A stretch of DNA of 64,000 bases from Chaetoderma sp. LZ-2023a (lineage: Eukaryota; Mollusca; Caudofoveata; Chaetodermatida; Chaetodermatidae). The notes below the pieces were generated by a model that worked only from the letters and a program-made list of their open reading frames with translations, did not search any database and was not told the origin of the DNA. Location of the stretch: positions 65,428,157 to 65,492,156 of the forward strand of contig CM067370.1 in the NCBI GenBank assembly GCA_034401795.1. Reading direction: 5' to 3'. Both the position numbers and the translations under genes were made by a program. How positions within the stretch are numbered: the first letter of the stretch is position 1; each line of letters starts with the position of its first letter. Below, in pieces: positions 47,161-59,509 of this stretch.

Positions 47161-47594
47161 ACATATTCTGAGGCACTCAAGGATATACCCTCAGGTTAAA
47201 CTCAATCCACCAAGCTGGTAGCTTTTCAATCTCGTGACTGCAATTACATGTTTTCATTTATGTTTTTAGATCTTTGCATATCCTGTTGGAATTTCCATCT
47301 AATCCTCAGTTATCATTTCCGCTGATTATTATCTGATTAAACCCATGAATTAAGTCTAGTGTCTGATAGTGTTTAATTATATGTGGCATATGCAAAGAAG
47401 AATGACCTCCCAAGAAGCTGGTGCCTGATCCCAGTCCTGTCAAAATACTCTCGATCAAGGAATAGCTGAAAAACATATATTGCATTTGCTGAACTTCGTC
47501 TCAAGCCTCTACCTGACTATATGCCAAGCGCATCTGCTGCTGAACTGAGCCTGGTCAGGTGTCCCGCACAATGTAGGTACACAGATTGTTTGTT

Positions 47595-48475
47595 GAAAGA
47601 GTAGAAAGGTGGGAGGTATTTCTACTATCATGATGTATCCACCTAAAGCTGGTCGGCCAACTATTTCTGACAATGGTGATCAACCACAACATGCTTATGA
47701 TGTGGAAAAGGAACACCATGTATATGTATTTCCACACAAAAAAACCTTCACTTGCCGAAAAGTAACAATAGAGGACAAACAATTTTTACATATAAAGTAC
47801 AGATCAACAGATGACTGTATTAGAACATGTTTGTCTAGATTACATGATGCCCGGAGATGCTTCAGTACAAGAGAAGTGGTATCACTGCGCCTGCAAAGAC
47901 AAAGAGGACAATGATACCCAAGGTTCGTTAAATCAGGCAGCATATATCAGATATTCAACTCACCATGCGTATCAAATCAGCCATTTCTAAGAATGGAGCA
48001 TTGCTGAATATGACTGATATAAACATGGCATCAGATAAGAAATATTTTAAGACGAGTATACTAAAATATATACCAATTGCAGAATTTGTGCATCCTCCAC
48101 AGCGCAATGGGAGTGAAAATATTATGCTTTTTCAATCTGTTGGAGATGCTGTTGAGTATCTCATGATACCAATGCAATAATTGATAACATTCTGAAATTA
48201 TCTCGCATATAACAAAACGAACTACTTGAGTGTAGAGTGTAAAGGCAGGCTGTATAATTTTGATAATCATATATACCCACAAAATGCTGCAATCGTGAAA
48301 AGATTTAAGGTGGCAATGATCCATTCGTAGTTGAGAAACGTGGAGGTCAAAGGCAAGAACCTGTATCAAATGTCAGGAGTATCACTACATTGACAGATTT
48401 ATCTACACGGTATAATCTGAGAGTGGTCGACAAGAGACTCTTCAGTGGGAGATATTCTGCAATAAAAAACTTAAG
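47595..48475 (+). pseudogene. decayed unidentified coding sequence
   Basis: A 101-codon frame (47609-47914) has coding-like composition (YPPKAGRPTISDNGDQPQHA; KKTFTCRKVTIEDKQFLHIK). Coding character then appears in another frame near 47870-47960 (KWYHCACKDKEDNDTQGSLN), and again at 48310-48475 (NDPFVVEKRGGQRQEPVSNV; YNLRVVDKRLFSGRY). Frame changes and stops separate the parts. No introns are evident between the segments, so it may be a dead mobile-element gene or processed copy. Protein family not recognised. Confidence 0.35.
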
Positions 48476-48824
48476 TGAGAGAACCCCCTCCTAGTTGGGA
48501 CTCTAATCACTCGCATTCTGTGGGTTAAATTTATAACAATGTGAGACAAATCGTATATTCCTAAATTATACATGTTACCTCTACTTGAAGAGAATGGATA
48601 GGAAATCAATCCTAAAGGTAGACATCTTCCGATCAAATACTTGAAGAAGCCACCTATCTTGGCTATCTTAGGGAGTGCATATATAGTGTGGCTGCCATGG
48701 CTCGTGATTGACTTTGAAGTTGATGATAATGAAGATTTATGAAAAGACGCATACTTTCCACTACAAAAATTTATGTTTTTGTTGTGGAAATTAAATAGAG
48801 TCTGGTGGTTAATTAAATTACTTT

Positions 48825-49215
48825 GACAGTGGAGAGCCTCGGAACATGTCATCGTAGCCTGGGCATCCTAGGAACGATCACTTTATAAACTTAGATCAGC
48901 TAGATGATAGTTTTTAGGATTCGCAATCGATGGAGACATGATCCTATGTACTCCTGAGCAGGAGTCAAAATGTTTGAAAATTTGAAGTCATCCATGGAAA
49001 TGATCTCACATTTAATGAGGTCATCCAAACTGAAACAAAGTTATACCTTCCTGGCAAGTTTAATATATGCTGACCTTGACATCATGGTATTACATTGACC
49101 ATGGATGTCATCGGAACATGTTTCCTTCGATTTGGGCATCCTAACAAACATTTTTACCGTGAAGTTATATAGTTTTTTAATTAATGAAGATGTTAATATA
49201 AGGTCATGTGTTTTA
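48825..49215 (+). repeat. second block of the same degenerate family
   Basis: Counterpart of 46780-47160, including CTTAGATCAGCTAGATGATA. No gene. Confidence 0.5.
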
Positions 49216-49454
49216 GATTAACCCTTTAATGTCTAAATTTGGGCAAGAAAATCAGAATATTTCCTTATTGAATGTTCATTTGCAGGCCAAGAGAAGTGTT
49301 TTTGAAAACCACTGGAATGGGCCATTTTCATCATGAAAGGGTTACAGACACTGGTGTTACAGATTCCAACGCTATCCAAAACTAAAATTTGCTAGAGCAA
49401 CATGCATACATACACGCATTGACGCACATGCCTAAATTTAACTCAACATTATGC

Positions 49455-50775
49455 ATAAAGTAACAATTGAGATACGTATCCATGCATAATTGGCTTGTAG
49501 CATCTAAGTTGGGCCCACCCAATCTTTTCATAGTATGAGTTATCTTGACAGGTTTCAGTGCATTTGTGTGTGATTTTATGAACTAACTGTCAGTTTTTCC
49601 TGAGGCTACAATATGCAAGGAACCTTGAAATATATAGGTTTACCATATTTGGTTGAGAATAAACTGTAGTATCTTACTTTGAAATAGAAAGAAGAAGAAA
49701 ATGTGATTTTTCATGGTGCAAAGCAAAAAATTGTGTTTGCATATATCTTCAGATTTAAAAAAGCCATAGAAGTTCCTTTAAATAAAGTGGCCTAAGTGCA
49801 AGCGACAATTGTGGGCTTTAATTTGATATATGTATTATGTATTTTATTTTCTCAAGTGCAGAATGGTTAGCAAACATCAGAAAATTGGTCTAATTAAAGA
49901 TTTTGTGATATGAAAACATGGTCTCTATAAAAGGCATCTGTGTGTTAATATATATGAAGTATATTGGTGTATTCATTGTGATATTTTATAAATTAATATA
50001 TTGTTAATAATTCAAGATCAAACATTTGTGAAAGCAATATGATGTTCACGTTGTGCCAAATGACACAAAAACGGTGCACCAAATTCCGGCTGTACCTCAC
50101 GTTTTGTTTTAATGATTATTACTCTAAGAACATACTACTTAAAATTTTTTATTAATATTCCTTTTGTATATTCTCATGATATCTACTTTTAGGCATAAAA
50201 ATATTAGGAGGACATCTACGCCCTATAAAATTACAGTGCCAAAGAGATTTTCCGGCTGTACGTCCCGTTTTTGTAAATTTAGTAATATGGTTAAAATTTA
50301 CATTTAGTAAAAAGGTAATAATATCAATTAAATTGGTTTCATTAACCAAATCACTGTCTTACATCCTTGTTTAGTGTAAAATAGATAGATGACACATGAA
50401 TTACTTGATATTGTTCATCTATGTAGTTGTTTTGAAATTATTTGGTGAAATTGAGTTATAATTTGGAATATTTTTCCACATGAGATGATTTATTATCATT
50501 AATGAGTTAATACGACTAATATTGACCACTACTGAGTGGAAAATAAATAATTCACTAAGATATGTTATGTATTTAGTTCCCATTCTTATGGAATTTAGCA
50601 TTTTGCTGAATTTATGATTTTGTAGTTCATTACATGAATAAAGTGAAAAATAAAAAATAGTTATCATTAAGGTCTGGAATTTGGTCATATTCAACTACAG
50701 TTCTATGGATTCAATTTGGCACCAGCGAAAATCAATTAGACAAACCTTACAATTTTTACCCTTTTGCACCATAAT
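49455..50775 (-). repeat. 1.3-kb dispersed repeat, copy 2 (inverted)
   Basis: The reverse complement of copy 1 at 14276-15560. Small indels distinguish them, for example a short A/T-rich insertion near 49722 absent from copy 1. Shared marks include AGGCCACTTTATTTAA, ACCTATATATTT and AAATCATCTCATGTGGAAAA. No protein is encoded. Confidence 0.85.
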
Positions 50776-50784
50776 GGGCCCTAG

Positions 50785-50885
50785 TAATCACCATGAGGCA
50801 ACATTACACTGCGCCTAGCCTAGATGAGGCCGTGTTTTGCAACGATACAATGCGCTTAGCCTAGATGAGGCAATGTAAAACACCA
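50785..50885 (+). repeat. short tandem phrase CGCCTAGCCTAGATGAGGC
   Basis: Two and a half copies of ATGAGGC...ACACTGCGCCTAGCCTAG, about 40 bp apart, immediately beyond the end of the 1.3-kb repeat copy 2. Confidence 0.7.
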
Positions 50886-51479
50886 AGTCAACTTGGTATA
50901 TTAGCAACAGTACATGTAGCATTGTTGGCAAATATAACTATATGTTGGACATATTACTTTAATATAATTTAACAGTTATTTTGTTGACAGACTGCGTATT
51001 TACAATAACGGCATTCATCATCAAAGCAATCATTGATGTATTTCTAACTTGTTAAAAAGGTTTTATCTGAAAAGAGACATTGTATTTCATATAGAAAAGA
51101 AAATCAAAGTTTTGAGAAAAACACCCTTACCTGTTCGTAATGTGTTTGTATTATCATTTAGATTTCTACATACGATCATGGATTGTGATGTTATTCTTAA
51201 AAAAATCTGCTGAACCTTTATGTTTTCTGAAAGCCCTCAAGATATAGATTATTAGATGGAAAACAAATAAATGTTGTCACCTTTAACCCCCTGTGGTCAA
51301 GACTGGCCACTTTCTCCGGAGAAATGTAAAACTGAGATCGTCATCCACTCATATGATGTAGACGACCGTTTTACACAGCCATTCATCCTAGCTGACAACT
51401 TCTAACAAAAAATTCCATCAAAACCTTTTAAGCACATTTCAGCAAGTTGGCCGGCCAACTATAACACACAATCGAGAAC

Positions 51480-52230
51480 AAACCAAAAGGATTTAGATGG
51501 ACGCCATCCTCGGCAATAGAGCACCTAGACCAGCTGACATCACACTACTGTCTCACAATCATCAGCATATACAGGAGAAACCCAGCCATCCAAGCATGTT
51601 TGGCCAACACGTTGGTCTTAGAATCAGTCAAAGGAAGTCAGAAGTTATGACCCTCACCATCAGTTCGCCAAAGGCCATCCAAATAGAAAGTAATGGTTTC
51701 TCCAGTACAAAGACCTTCACATATCTGGGAAGTGTTATAAATGAGGATGCAGAAGCCAGCATGGGCACACAAATCAGAATTAACAAAGCAAGAAATGCCT
51801 TCTTGAGCATGAAAACAGTCTGGTGTTCAGCCAAATGTAATGCTCACAAAAACTAAGCTTAAAATATATATCTGTATGATGGCAATCCTGCTATATGGAT
51901 CTAAATTCTTTATGTTGGCGAATTACATAACATGGCATGTCTATACTGGCAGCATTCCATACATTCATCCGAAAAATTCTCAACATCCATTAGCTGAAAA
52001 TAATATCTAACCAACACCTGTTTGTCTGTTGCAGCCAAGATGGCCTGTTCACGATCATTAAAGGAAGATTCTTGGAGTGGATGGGCTAGCTAATGAGAAA
52101 TGATGATAATTCCATCATAACGGTAGCATCACATTGGACACCTGAAGTGAAGAGAGGGGTCATACAAAACCAACCCGGCACAGAACAGTAAAAGCAGAAA
52201 TGAATAGCATTGCCTGCCTTGAAACTGGGC
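51480..52230 (+). pseudogene. non-LTR retrotransposon reverse-transcriptase 3' fragment
   Basis: The reading starts with FRWTPSSAIEHLD, shifts frame near 51530 at the place of the reverse-transcriptase FADD box, and continues ITLLSHNHQHIQ, VGLRISQRKSEVMTLT, FTYLGSVINEDAEASMGTQI and RINKARNAF. After a stop near 51855 come remnants like KIYICMMAILLYGS, FIRKILNI and EWMG, then HWTPEVKRG near 52150. The order and wording match the thumb and C-terminal region of LINE-type endonuclease/reverse-transcriptase proteins common in invertebrates. Several frameshifts and stops make it dead. There is no poly(A) tail or target duplication that I can see. Confidence 0.85.
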
Positions 52231-52399
52231 AGATTTACAGTCCTGAGCACATCTGAAATCTGACCATTTTCTGCTGATTTACTCGATAACTCTATCATGA
52301 TAGTAGACATTTGCAATTGCATAAAATCAATGTGTGTTAACTCTAATAAAAACCAAAAACAGAATCAAAATATCTTTAATGGTGACTGAGTAAAGGCGA

Positions 52400-53070
52400 T
52401 TTCACCTCTTAAATAACTCCAAAATGTTGTCTCATTTGAGAAATAAACTACTTAGATGCGTTTAAATGTGTATATTTGTAGTCATAAACTATGTCAATGA
52501 CTTATTTATAGCAAGATTGGTGTGTTTTGTAAACATTATAAATCATAGAGTAATGTGTTGGGACTTTTTGCCAAAAACAATGGCGATATCCACAACATGA
52601 TTTTTACGCCAAACAAAATGTCCTTTCCGACACAAACTACAACACCATTTTATATACATTATATTGGATAGATTTAGAATTAAGACAATTCCTGCAGCAA
52701 TTGGAAGATATTTGTCACAATAAATAAACTAAAGAAAAGAAAATTTAATCTTTGGTTAACAAGTGACACAGCATGTAAATTAATTAAGTAAATTTCCGTC
52801 AAATCAATGTCCTTTCCAACACATCAGATTTGTCCATGCCAATTACAAACAAATATAAACACCAAGATATTATCGGTTGGAATTTTTGCCTTAGGTTTCA
52901 CTGAATATATGTATAACTAGCCAAAGTTCTGTCATGTTAATTATTTATTGTTTAGTGCTTTATAAGTAATTGAATTGGCTATGTCAAAATGTCCTTTCCG
53001 ACACACCACAAATTATCACAGTTACGCTATAAGCAATGTGGTCACAATGGAATTTTTGGTTTTCACATTA
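52400..53070 (+). repeat. about 185-bp units carrying TGTCCTTTCCGACACA
   Basis: The motif occurs at about 52619, 52809 (one mismatch) and 52991, spaced 190 and 182 bp, each with GTCAAA or AACAAAATG just before it and a GGNATTTTTGC-like phrase about 50 bases away. AT-rich, non-coding. Confidence 0.75.
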
Positions 53071-53929
53071 TTGCAATAGCATCCTCTATTCAAAATAATA
53101 TCTGGAATCAATTATTTTAATGATTAATTTATTTTAATTAAAATTTTTGTAATGTGACGACGGTTGCTATCATATGATCGTAAGATCATACATAGCAATT
53201 ACATTTCTATACAATCACGTTAGCTTATGCCACCCGCAACATATTTGGACTCCAAATCCGCTACAATAAAGGTAGACAGATTGTTATTCAGTCTTGCATG
53301 CTTTCTGGTTGATTTAATGAAATAAATTACTTCATGTCAATTATAAAAGCGTAGGGGATATTCGTAATCGAGATTTACATTTATACAAAATTTATTCCAG
53401 TTAGAATTAAGATAATTGTATTTGTTATTATGTTTAGGTCATAATCAATGTAGATTTCATTATTTATAAAATGTATGGAATCTCTATGGATTATTTGAGC
53501 AGTTATGTAGGAGTTACAAATCAACATGTTGTTGTATATCCACGTGATCCAGACGGGTCACAATACATTGTGTGCATGTGTTAAAATCGTCGCCTCGACA
53601 AGCATTCGGTGGTTGGCCTTCATGAGAGTTAGTTGCGCCTTAGCGAAGTTGTGATGTAGGCAGCCATCGTCTCACGTGTATATATTTCTACACTGGCCAT
53701 ATACACCGGCGTGGCTGAGAGAATGTTTCCATTGTGAAGTTCAAATATAAAAATGAGTTTATCAGCAGTCCTCATACAGATTCGTAAATAGATATGGGCG
53801 CCATCTCAGCTTAGGGCCATTAACAGTTAATACACGTTTGGCCAGTCAATATACGTTTTGATTTGTGGGCAAAATATGAACTTTCATCCAAGAATCTCTC
53901 CATGACTTTGGGTCATTAATATCAGCTAT

Positions 53930-54270
53930 AGCCAGGTATCCACTTCCTGGTAATATCATCTGTAGCCAGGTCTCTAGCTCCTCGTAATATCATCTGTAGC
54001 CAGGTCCCCAGCTCCTGGTGATATCATGTGTAGCCAGGTTTCCAGCTCCTGGTAATATCAGCTATAGCCAGGTCTCCAGCTCCTGGTATTGTCATCTGCA
54101 GCCAGGTCTCCAGCTCCTGGTAATATCATTCGTAATCAGGTCTCCAGCTCCTGGTAGTATCATCCATGACCAGATTTCCAGCTTCTAATAATATCGTGCG
54201 TAACCAGGTCTCCAGCTCCTGGTCATCATTGACTATCACCAGATAACCAGCTCCTGGTTAACGTGGTTGT
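53930..54270 (+). repeat. 34-bp minisatellite, about ten copies
   Basis: The unit includes AGCCAGGTCTCCAGCTCCTG followed by GTAATATCATCTGT. Copies become diverged toward the right end. Each unit has a short self-complementary stretch (CCAGG ... CCTGG) that could form a hairpin. Confidence 0.95.
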
Positions 54271-55734
54271 GGGTCAGATAATCAGCATCTGGCCATTCGC
54301 TAATCCATCACATCTTTAGCTTCTGGCGGCCCGTGGTCAGTCCTATTCAGCATTTCAGATCTGCCTACGTCATAAGATAAATTCCGGTCGGTTATATTTT
54401 TGTGTTACGCATTCGTCTGGGTGCACCCACATCTTTCCGTCGTCTTCAATATGATATCAGAATTCGTATTATGATCATTCGTCCGCAGGACCCTTTTGTC
54501 TTCAAGCCACAAAGAAATGACTCTTTCCATTGAGCATTTACAACAGCTATACTACATTCAGGTCGTATATTATTGATTTATTATATGAAAATTTTATATT
54601 GATTGTTGTCATAACTATTAACACATTAATTAGATTAATATTTTCAAGGTTAAATTCTGAACCAAGAACCGTTAAGTCTTAAGTTTATCAACATAAAATC
54701 ATACATGCTGCCATAATCTCTGGGGATTATCCGATGGTCAATATCCATCCCAGGTTCTAAATGATTCAGTAGTCGATAGTGGTCTTATGGATCAGATCGA
54801 ATGGTGATCATTTTAAACTTGGATAGTGGATGTACCCGGATCTCGTCTTACATTAATTTTGAGCATTTATGATTTCTGAAGTGAATTAAATCGTCTGTGA
54901 TATTCTTTGAGGATTGATATAAATGACATCGGATCGAAAAATCGATTTGATGTGATTGTTATCAAAACTCAAAGAAAGAGCAGGGATTGGATCAACCAGG
55001 ATCAATCCGTTGGATCGATAATGGTCGTTTCGATCTAGATATGACTTCAAAGATTAGAGTTCTTGTTTTGGGTCAAATTATTTTATGAATATTCAACGTA
55101 AGACATTGAGGGTTTCAGTAGTTATAATTTTGAAATCCTGCTTCAACAGAATCTTTTTTATATTCATATAATATATCAATTGTAACAATCATGTCAAATG
55201 TACAATACTGCTATAATTTTACAATAGATCAGAAAGTAGGCAAGAATGAATGAATATTATTTTTCAAATCTGTCTTTGTTTATTTCCTCTTAATTACCAC
55301 CACATTTTGAATCAATAGGTTAAAATTCAAATGCTAATGCAGATTACTCTTCCATACGTCGAGCCAAGATAAGGAAGTGTTGGAATTCACCTCAAATCGG
55401 TCCCATAAGCTTTCCTTCGAATAAAAGGGTTAACCATTGATAATGGAAATCATTTAGATACCCCTAGACATCTATTCTATCGTTTCCATTTTGGGTTAAG
55501 AATTTTGGCAAAAATAAAATATCCGGTAATCATTTGATTAATGACGTCATAATCATTACCGAGGTTTTGTCTTTTGCATAAAACGCATTGGTGTTTCACA
55601 TCATACAGTAATCTAATCCACGCCAACGTCAGCTAATTCCCTTACAGTAACCAATAGTGTAACTTGCAAGATAACAACAAGTTATAAATAATATGATTGA
55701 ATAAATATTCAAATTATGTTCCCAAGACTAATTG
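54271..55734. other. no feature recognised
   Basis: AT-rich unique-looking sequence beyond the minisatellite; ATCGAT/GATCGAT-rich around 54780-55030. No coding signal. Confidence 0.55.
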
Positions 55735-56640
55735 ACTGACAAAAAGTCCTAACATTTTCTATTATTCCAAGAATTGTTTATTACAAACAGAATAGCATTA
55801 CACAAGTTACCAATATACCTAGCAAATGTGTCGGAAAGGACACAGTATTTGACATTGGTTAATAAACTTCTTGATTCCTGTATTTTCACAATTCTAGTGC
55901 CCAATAACAGTGTCTGTTATGTTTAATTCACCTGCATGCTTCCACTTCAGAATATATGTACCTATGGTGATTACATTGTCATGCTAGTCATCAATATCTG
56001 ATTTTATTGTGTGCCATATGTGTAGGTGACGCTACATGGTAGCATGTGCATCAATGGTAAGACTGGGCAGCCAACAAATACTGAATTATTTGTAGCCTTG
56101 CTAATTTTTGTCTAATATCTAATTTGACACCTGAGCATGGAGTCTGACTGTTTTAAATGAGTGTAAGGCAGCACAGTGTATTTGAGAAACAACTGCTATG
56201 CATGTGGAATGGCTGTGTGGATCTTTTCAATCAATATCCTTTCCGGCACACTGAATTATTACTATTGGTGCTTACATGTAAGAAAATACATTGTGTATAT
56301 GTATCATCTAACATTTACTTGTATTATAATTGACATGCATCCAGATCTTTGGTTTCCTATTGCTAAACCAGTTTTATTTTCTGAATGCTAAATCTTTAGA
56401 GGTGATTACAAATGCTTTTCATAATAGACGATCATGTTTCATTGCATAGCATCAGGTCGGTGTAGATATTAGTTTAAAATGTACCACTTATGATGCGATG
56501 GCACATTCTTACATTTTATGATAAATTCTAATTGCTACATAATTAATTCAGTGATTAACTACGATCACAACATAGTCAAAGTCATATGTCATTTCCGACA
56601 CATGTGTCGGAATGGAGATTAATTTTGACAGCCAAATGAA
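55735..56640. repeat. more units of the TGTCCTTTCCGACACA family, both orientations
   Basis: The motif is reversed at 55827-55844 (followed by AGTATTTGACAT), forward with two changes at 56235-56251, and palindromic at 56593-56612 (TTCCGACACATGTGTCGGAA). The surrounding TTGACA/GTCAAA phrases recur. Confidence 0.7.
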
Positions 56641-57137
56641 CAAAGTAGACGCAAAATACACAATTCAAACACAACTATGAGACAGTTGACATGTCATAAA
56701 TATGTCAATTTGATTTTGTGTAGATACCGTGCACTATTTTTCTCTTGCACACAACTTCATGAAGTAATTTAACAGATTTGCTTATCAAGAATCTTGATAT
56801 TCCATGAAATTATCATTTAAATACATATTTTTAAATGGTCTTCGATAAAAAAAAAATCAACCACCAATAGGCATGTCAACAAGAACACGTATTAGTAATT
56901 ATGTATTGTGATATTTTAGATTGCATACAATTGACAGGTTCTTTATATTTTTAATAAATAAGTTATTTTTCAATTGTTCTACTTCCATCTACGATTTCTC
57001 AGTAACCTGATTGGACTTTATAACGCAGTTTTCCCCTTAGCATCTTGTCTTGGAAGAAAGGAAGAAAAAAATCAGAGAACTAATAGGGAAACACTATCTG
57101 TATGTAGTCGATGCCACGCGTGTATAATTAGTTAACA

Positions 57138-57258
57138 ACCCCCGCTCCACCCCCCCCCCCACCCCCATCCCACCCACCCCCCAAACCCCCCACCCCACCC
57201 CCACCCACCCCATCCCCCCCCAACCCACCCCCAACCACCACCCAACCCCCACCCCACC
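57138..57258. repeat. C-rich (CCCCACC) tract
   Basis: About 120 bp of imperfect CCCCACCC; the minus strand is G-rich and could form G-quadruplexes. Confidence 0.97.
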
Positions 57259-57534
57259 TCGATTACTCTCACAGTTGTTCAAGAAAATTTCAATTTTCTC
57301 ATAAAAAATCTCTCCATGAGCAGTCCATAACAATGAGTGGCTCTGTTTTCGAGTCAGTCATTTCAGATTCAGATATAAAGTTTCAAAAGACAAAACCTGT
57401 CTCCTCTTGGTCTGCAAATTGACATTTCTCAAGATCACAGTAGGGGATTGATTTCCACACTTATTTTCAAATTCTTTGGCACGTATTTCGATATCGGGCA
57501 AGGCATCAATTGACGTCATTACCTAAATCAGCAA

Positions 57535-58035
57535 AACCGCTGGCTGGTACCGCCGCCAACGAGCAGCTGACCAGCGTCGAGGTACTTTTGCACTAAAATA
57601 CACCGCAATCTAAACCGTTCCTATGATAAACTTAAATCAATGTATTGTTTAAATCATATATCATTGGAAAGCGTATTCAATTGCCGAAACATTAATGCAT
57701 TATTTTTTATATTTTTGTAACGTTTTCATTGAGTTATCTGCGTATATACAATACACCATTCGACTTAGATTCATTAAATCTAGTGGACAATAGGGGATAT
57801 TTTAAAATTGCAATCAACTGTATTAAATTTTATAAAACTATAAAACCTAATACAGAAATGTATAGAAAATTGGCTTAGCTTTCCAATGATGTATGACTTC
57901 AAAAATATTATGAACGTAGTTTTTCATAGGCACTGCTTAAAGTGCACCGTATCTGATTCCCATAGTAAAGTAATGCTGTTTGCGCGTCGGCTGTCGCGAT
58001 TACCAGCCGGAAGTGGTATGTGCGATGCATTCCGG
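57535..58035. repeat. imperfect foldback element, about 230-bp arms
   Basis: Left arm features (GCTGGCTGGTACCGCCG near 57540, TTCCTATGATAAACTT near 57618, TATCATTGGAAAGCGTA near 57659) recur inverted on the right (CTTTCCAATGATGTATG near 57880, TTTTTCATAGGCAC near 57920, GCGATTACCAGCCGG near 58000). The centre is near 57780. It resembles a non-autonomous DNA transposon with long terminal inverted repeats. Confidence 0.65.
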
Positions 58036-58249
58036 GAAGGTATTTTCCCAAAATACGTTAATGTGGGAAAGTTGTATTGATGTTTAGACATTTATTGTTT
58101 GAATGTTATTCATATTTTCAACATGTTTATTTGCTAGCCTAGGATAGTTTTGATCGTTTGGTTTATGTTGGTTCAACGCCCAACGTTGTTTTGTCCATGT
58201 CGTAATTACAAAGTTGCGACAGCGGCAACGTAACCAGCTGTCTATCAAT

Positions 58250-58660
58250 CATACAATGATTGCAGGGTTGAGCATAGACATGACAGATCGTGTAATCGTT
58301 CTGCCGTGTTGTCTATCAATCATGCAATGTTGTACAAACGTTGGGTCAACTCCGCCATATGTTAGGCCAATGTTATGCCAATAAGGAAACTTGCGTTTGG
58401 TCAACGAATAAAACTTAAGTTGCACCAACGAAACAATGTTTGCTAAGTTGAGCATAGATATGATAGATGGTTTAATAGTTCTGCTTTGTTGTCTATCAAT
58501 CATACAATGTAGTACAAACGTTGGGCCAACTCAGCCATATGTTAGGCCAACATAAGGGCAACGAGCAAACTTATGTCGGGCCAACGAATAAAACTTACAT
58601 TGGGCCAACGAAACAATGATTGCTGGGTTGAGCAGAGATGGTTTAAGAGTTCTGACTTTT
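58250..58660 (+). repeat. 181-bp tandem repeat, two full copies and part of a third
   Basis: Units start at about 58253, 58433 and 58613 with CAATGATTGC(A/T)GGGTTGAGCA-like sequence and include GTTGTCTATCAATCAT, ACAAACGTTGGGCCAACTC and GCCATATGTTAGGCCAA. Inside each unit the shorter phrase TTGGGCCAACGAA recurs. No ORF. Confidence 0.9.
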
Positions 58661-59173
58661 CGTGTTCTGATCGGAGCTCGCACTATTTGGGTATATTCGT
58701 TTCCAGGTCTCCTATGCCCTCAGGCGCCGTTGTTTTTAAATTGGGGTTTACATACCGTCAAAATAACCTGGGACATTTTTTTAATGTTTGTCAACTGTTT
58801 TTACCACCTTTTCCCATTGTTTATTAACCTGGTTGCGCATCCTAGCATGACAATTATACCATTGTTTTTCTCTATTGTCCAAAGAAGTATTCCATATCTT
58901 TTTTCGTGTATGGTATCATACTATGAATACCGACATTGCCTGAAATATCTTGTTTCTAACTTATTCCAGCATTCATCGAGGTTCCAGATTGTCACTTCCA
59001 TGACCTATCCAATACCTTAGGCTACACTTTAGCTAGCATAATATCCTTGATCAATAAAATGTGTGCTTTGCTGTCGACTATCCCACTCGATACCACCAGA
59101 AATGCCGGGGAAAGGTGGGGAGAACAGAGCTCATAACAGTAACATTTTCTCTGGGTGATGTTGGTGGAGGTCC

Positions 59174-59300
59174 TTCCCACCCACCCACCCACACACCGAC
59201 CCACAGACACACCCTCCCCCCTCTTCCCCCACCGCTCCACCCCGACACAGCCCACCCACCCACCCACCCACCCACCCCACACCTACCCCACCCCAACCCT
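59174..59300. repeat. (CCCA)n-rich tract
   Basis: Blocks of CCCACCCACC broken by GACACACCC and CTCTTCCCCC; the minus strand reads GGGT repeats. Confidence 0.97.
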
Positions 59301-59509
59301 TCTTGGTGATGAATCCGGAATAATAGCAATGGGTAACTGTGCAGTGTTCAGTGCTATGTGTAATCTATTGTCTCGGTTCACAAAGTGATCCGTACTTTCT
59401 CACTCACCAGAAAATTTTAAAAAACGCACCCTACAAAAATGTTTTAAGTCTGGAAACTGCCTTTTTTGCTGAAACAAGAATTCCGCGGAATTAAATATCT
59501 CGTCTCGTC

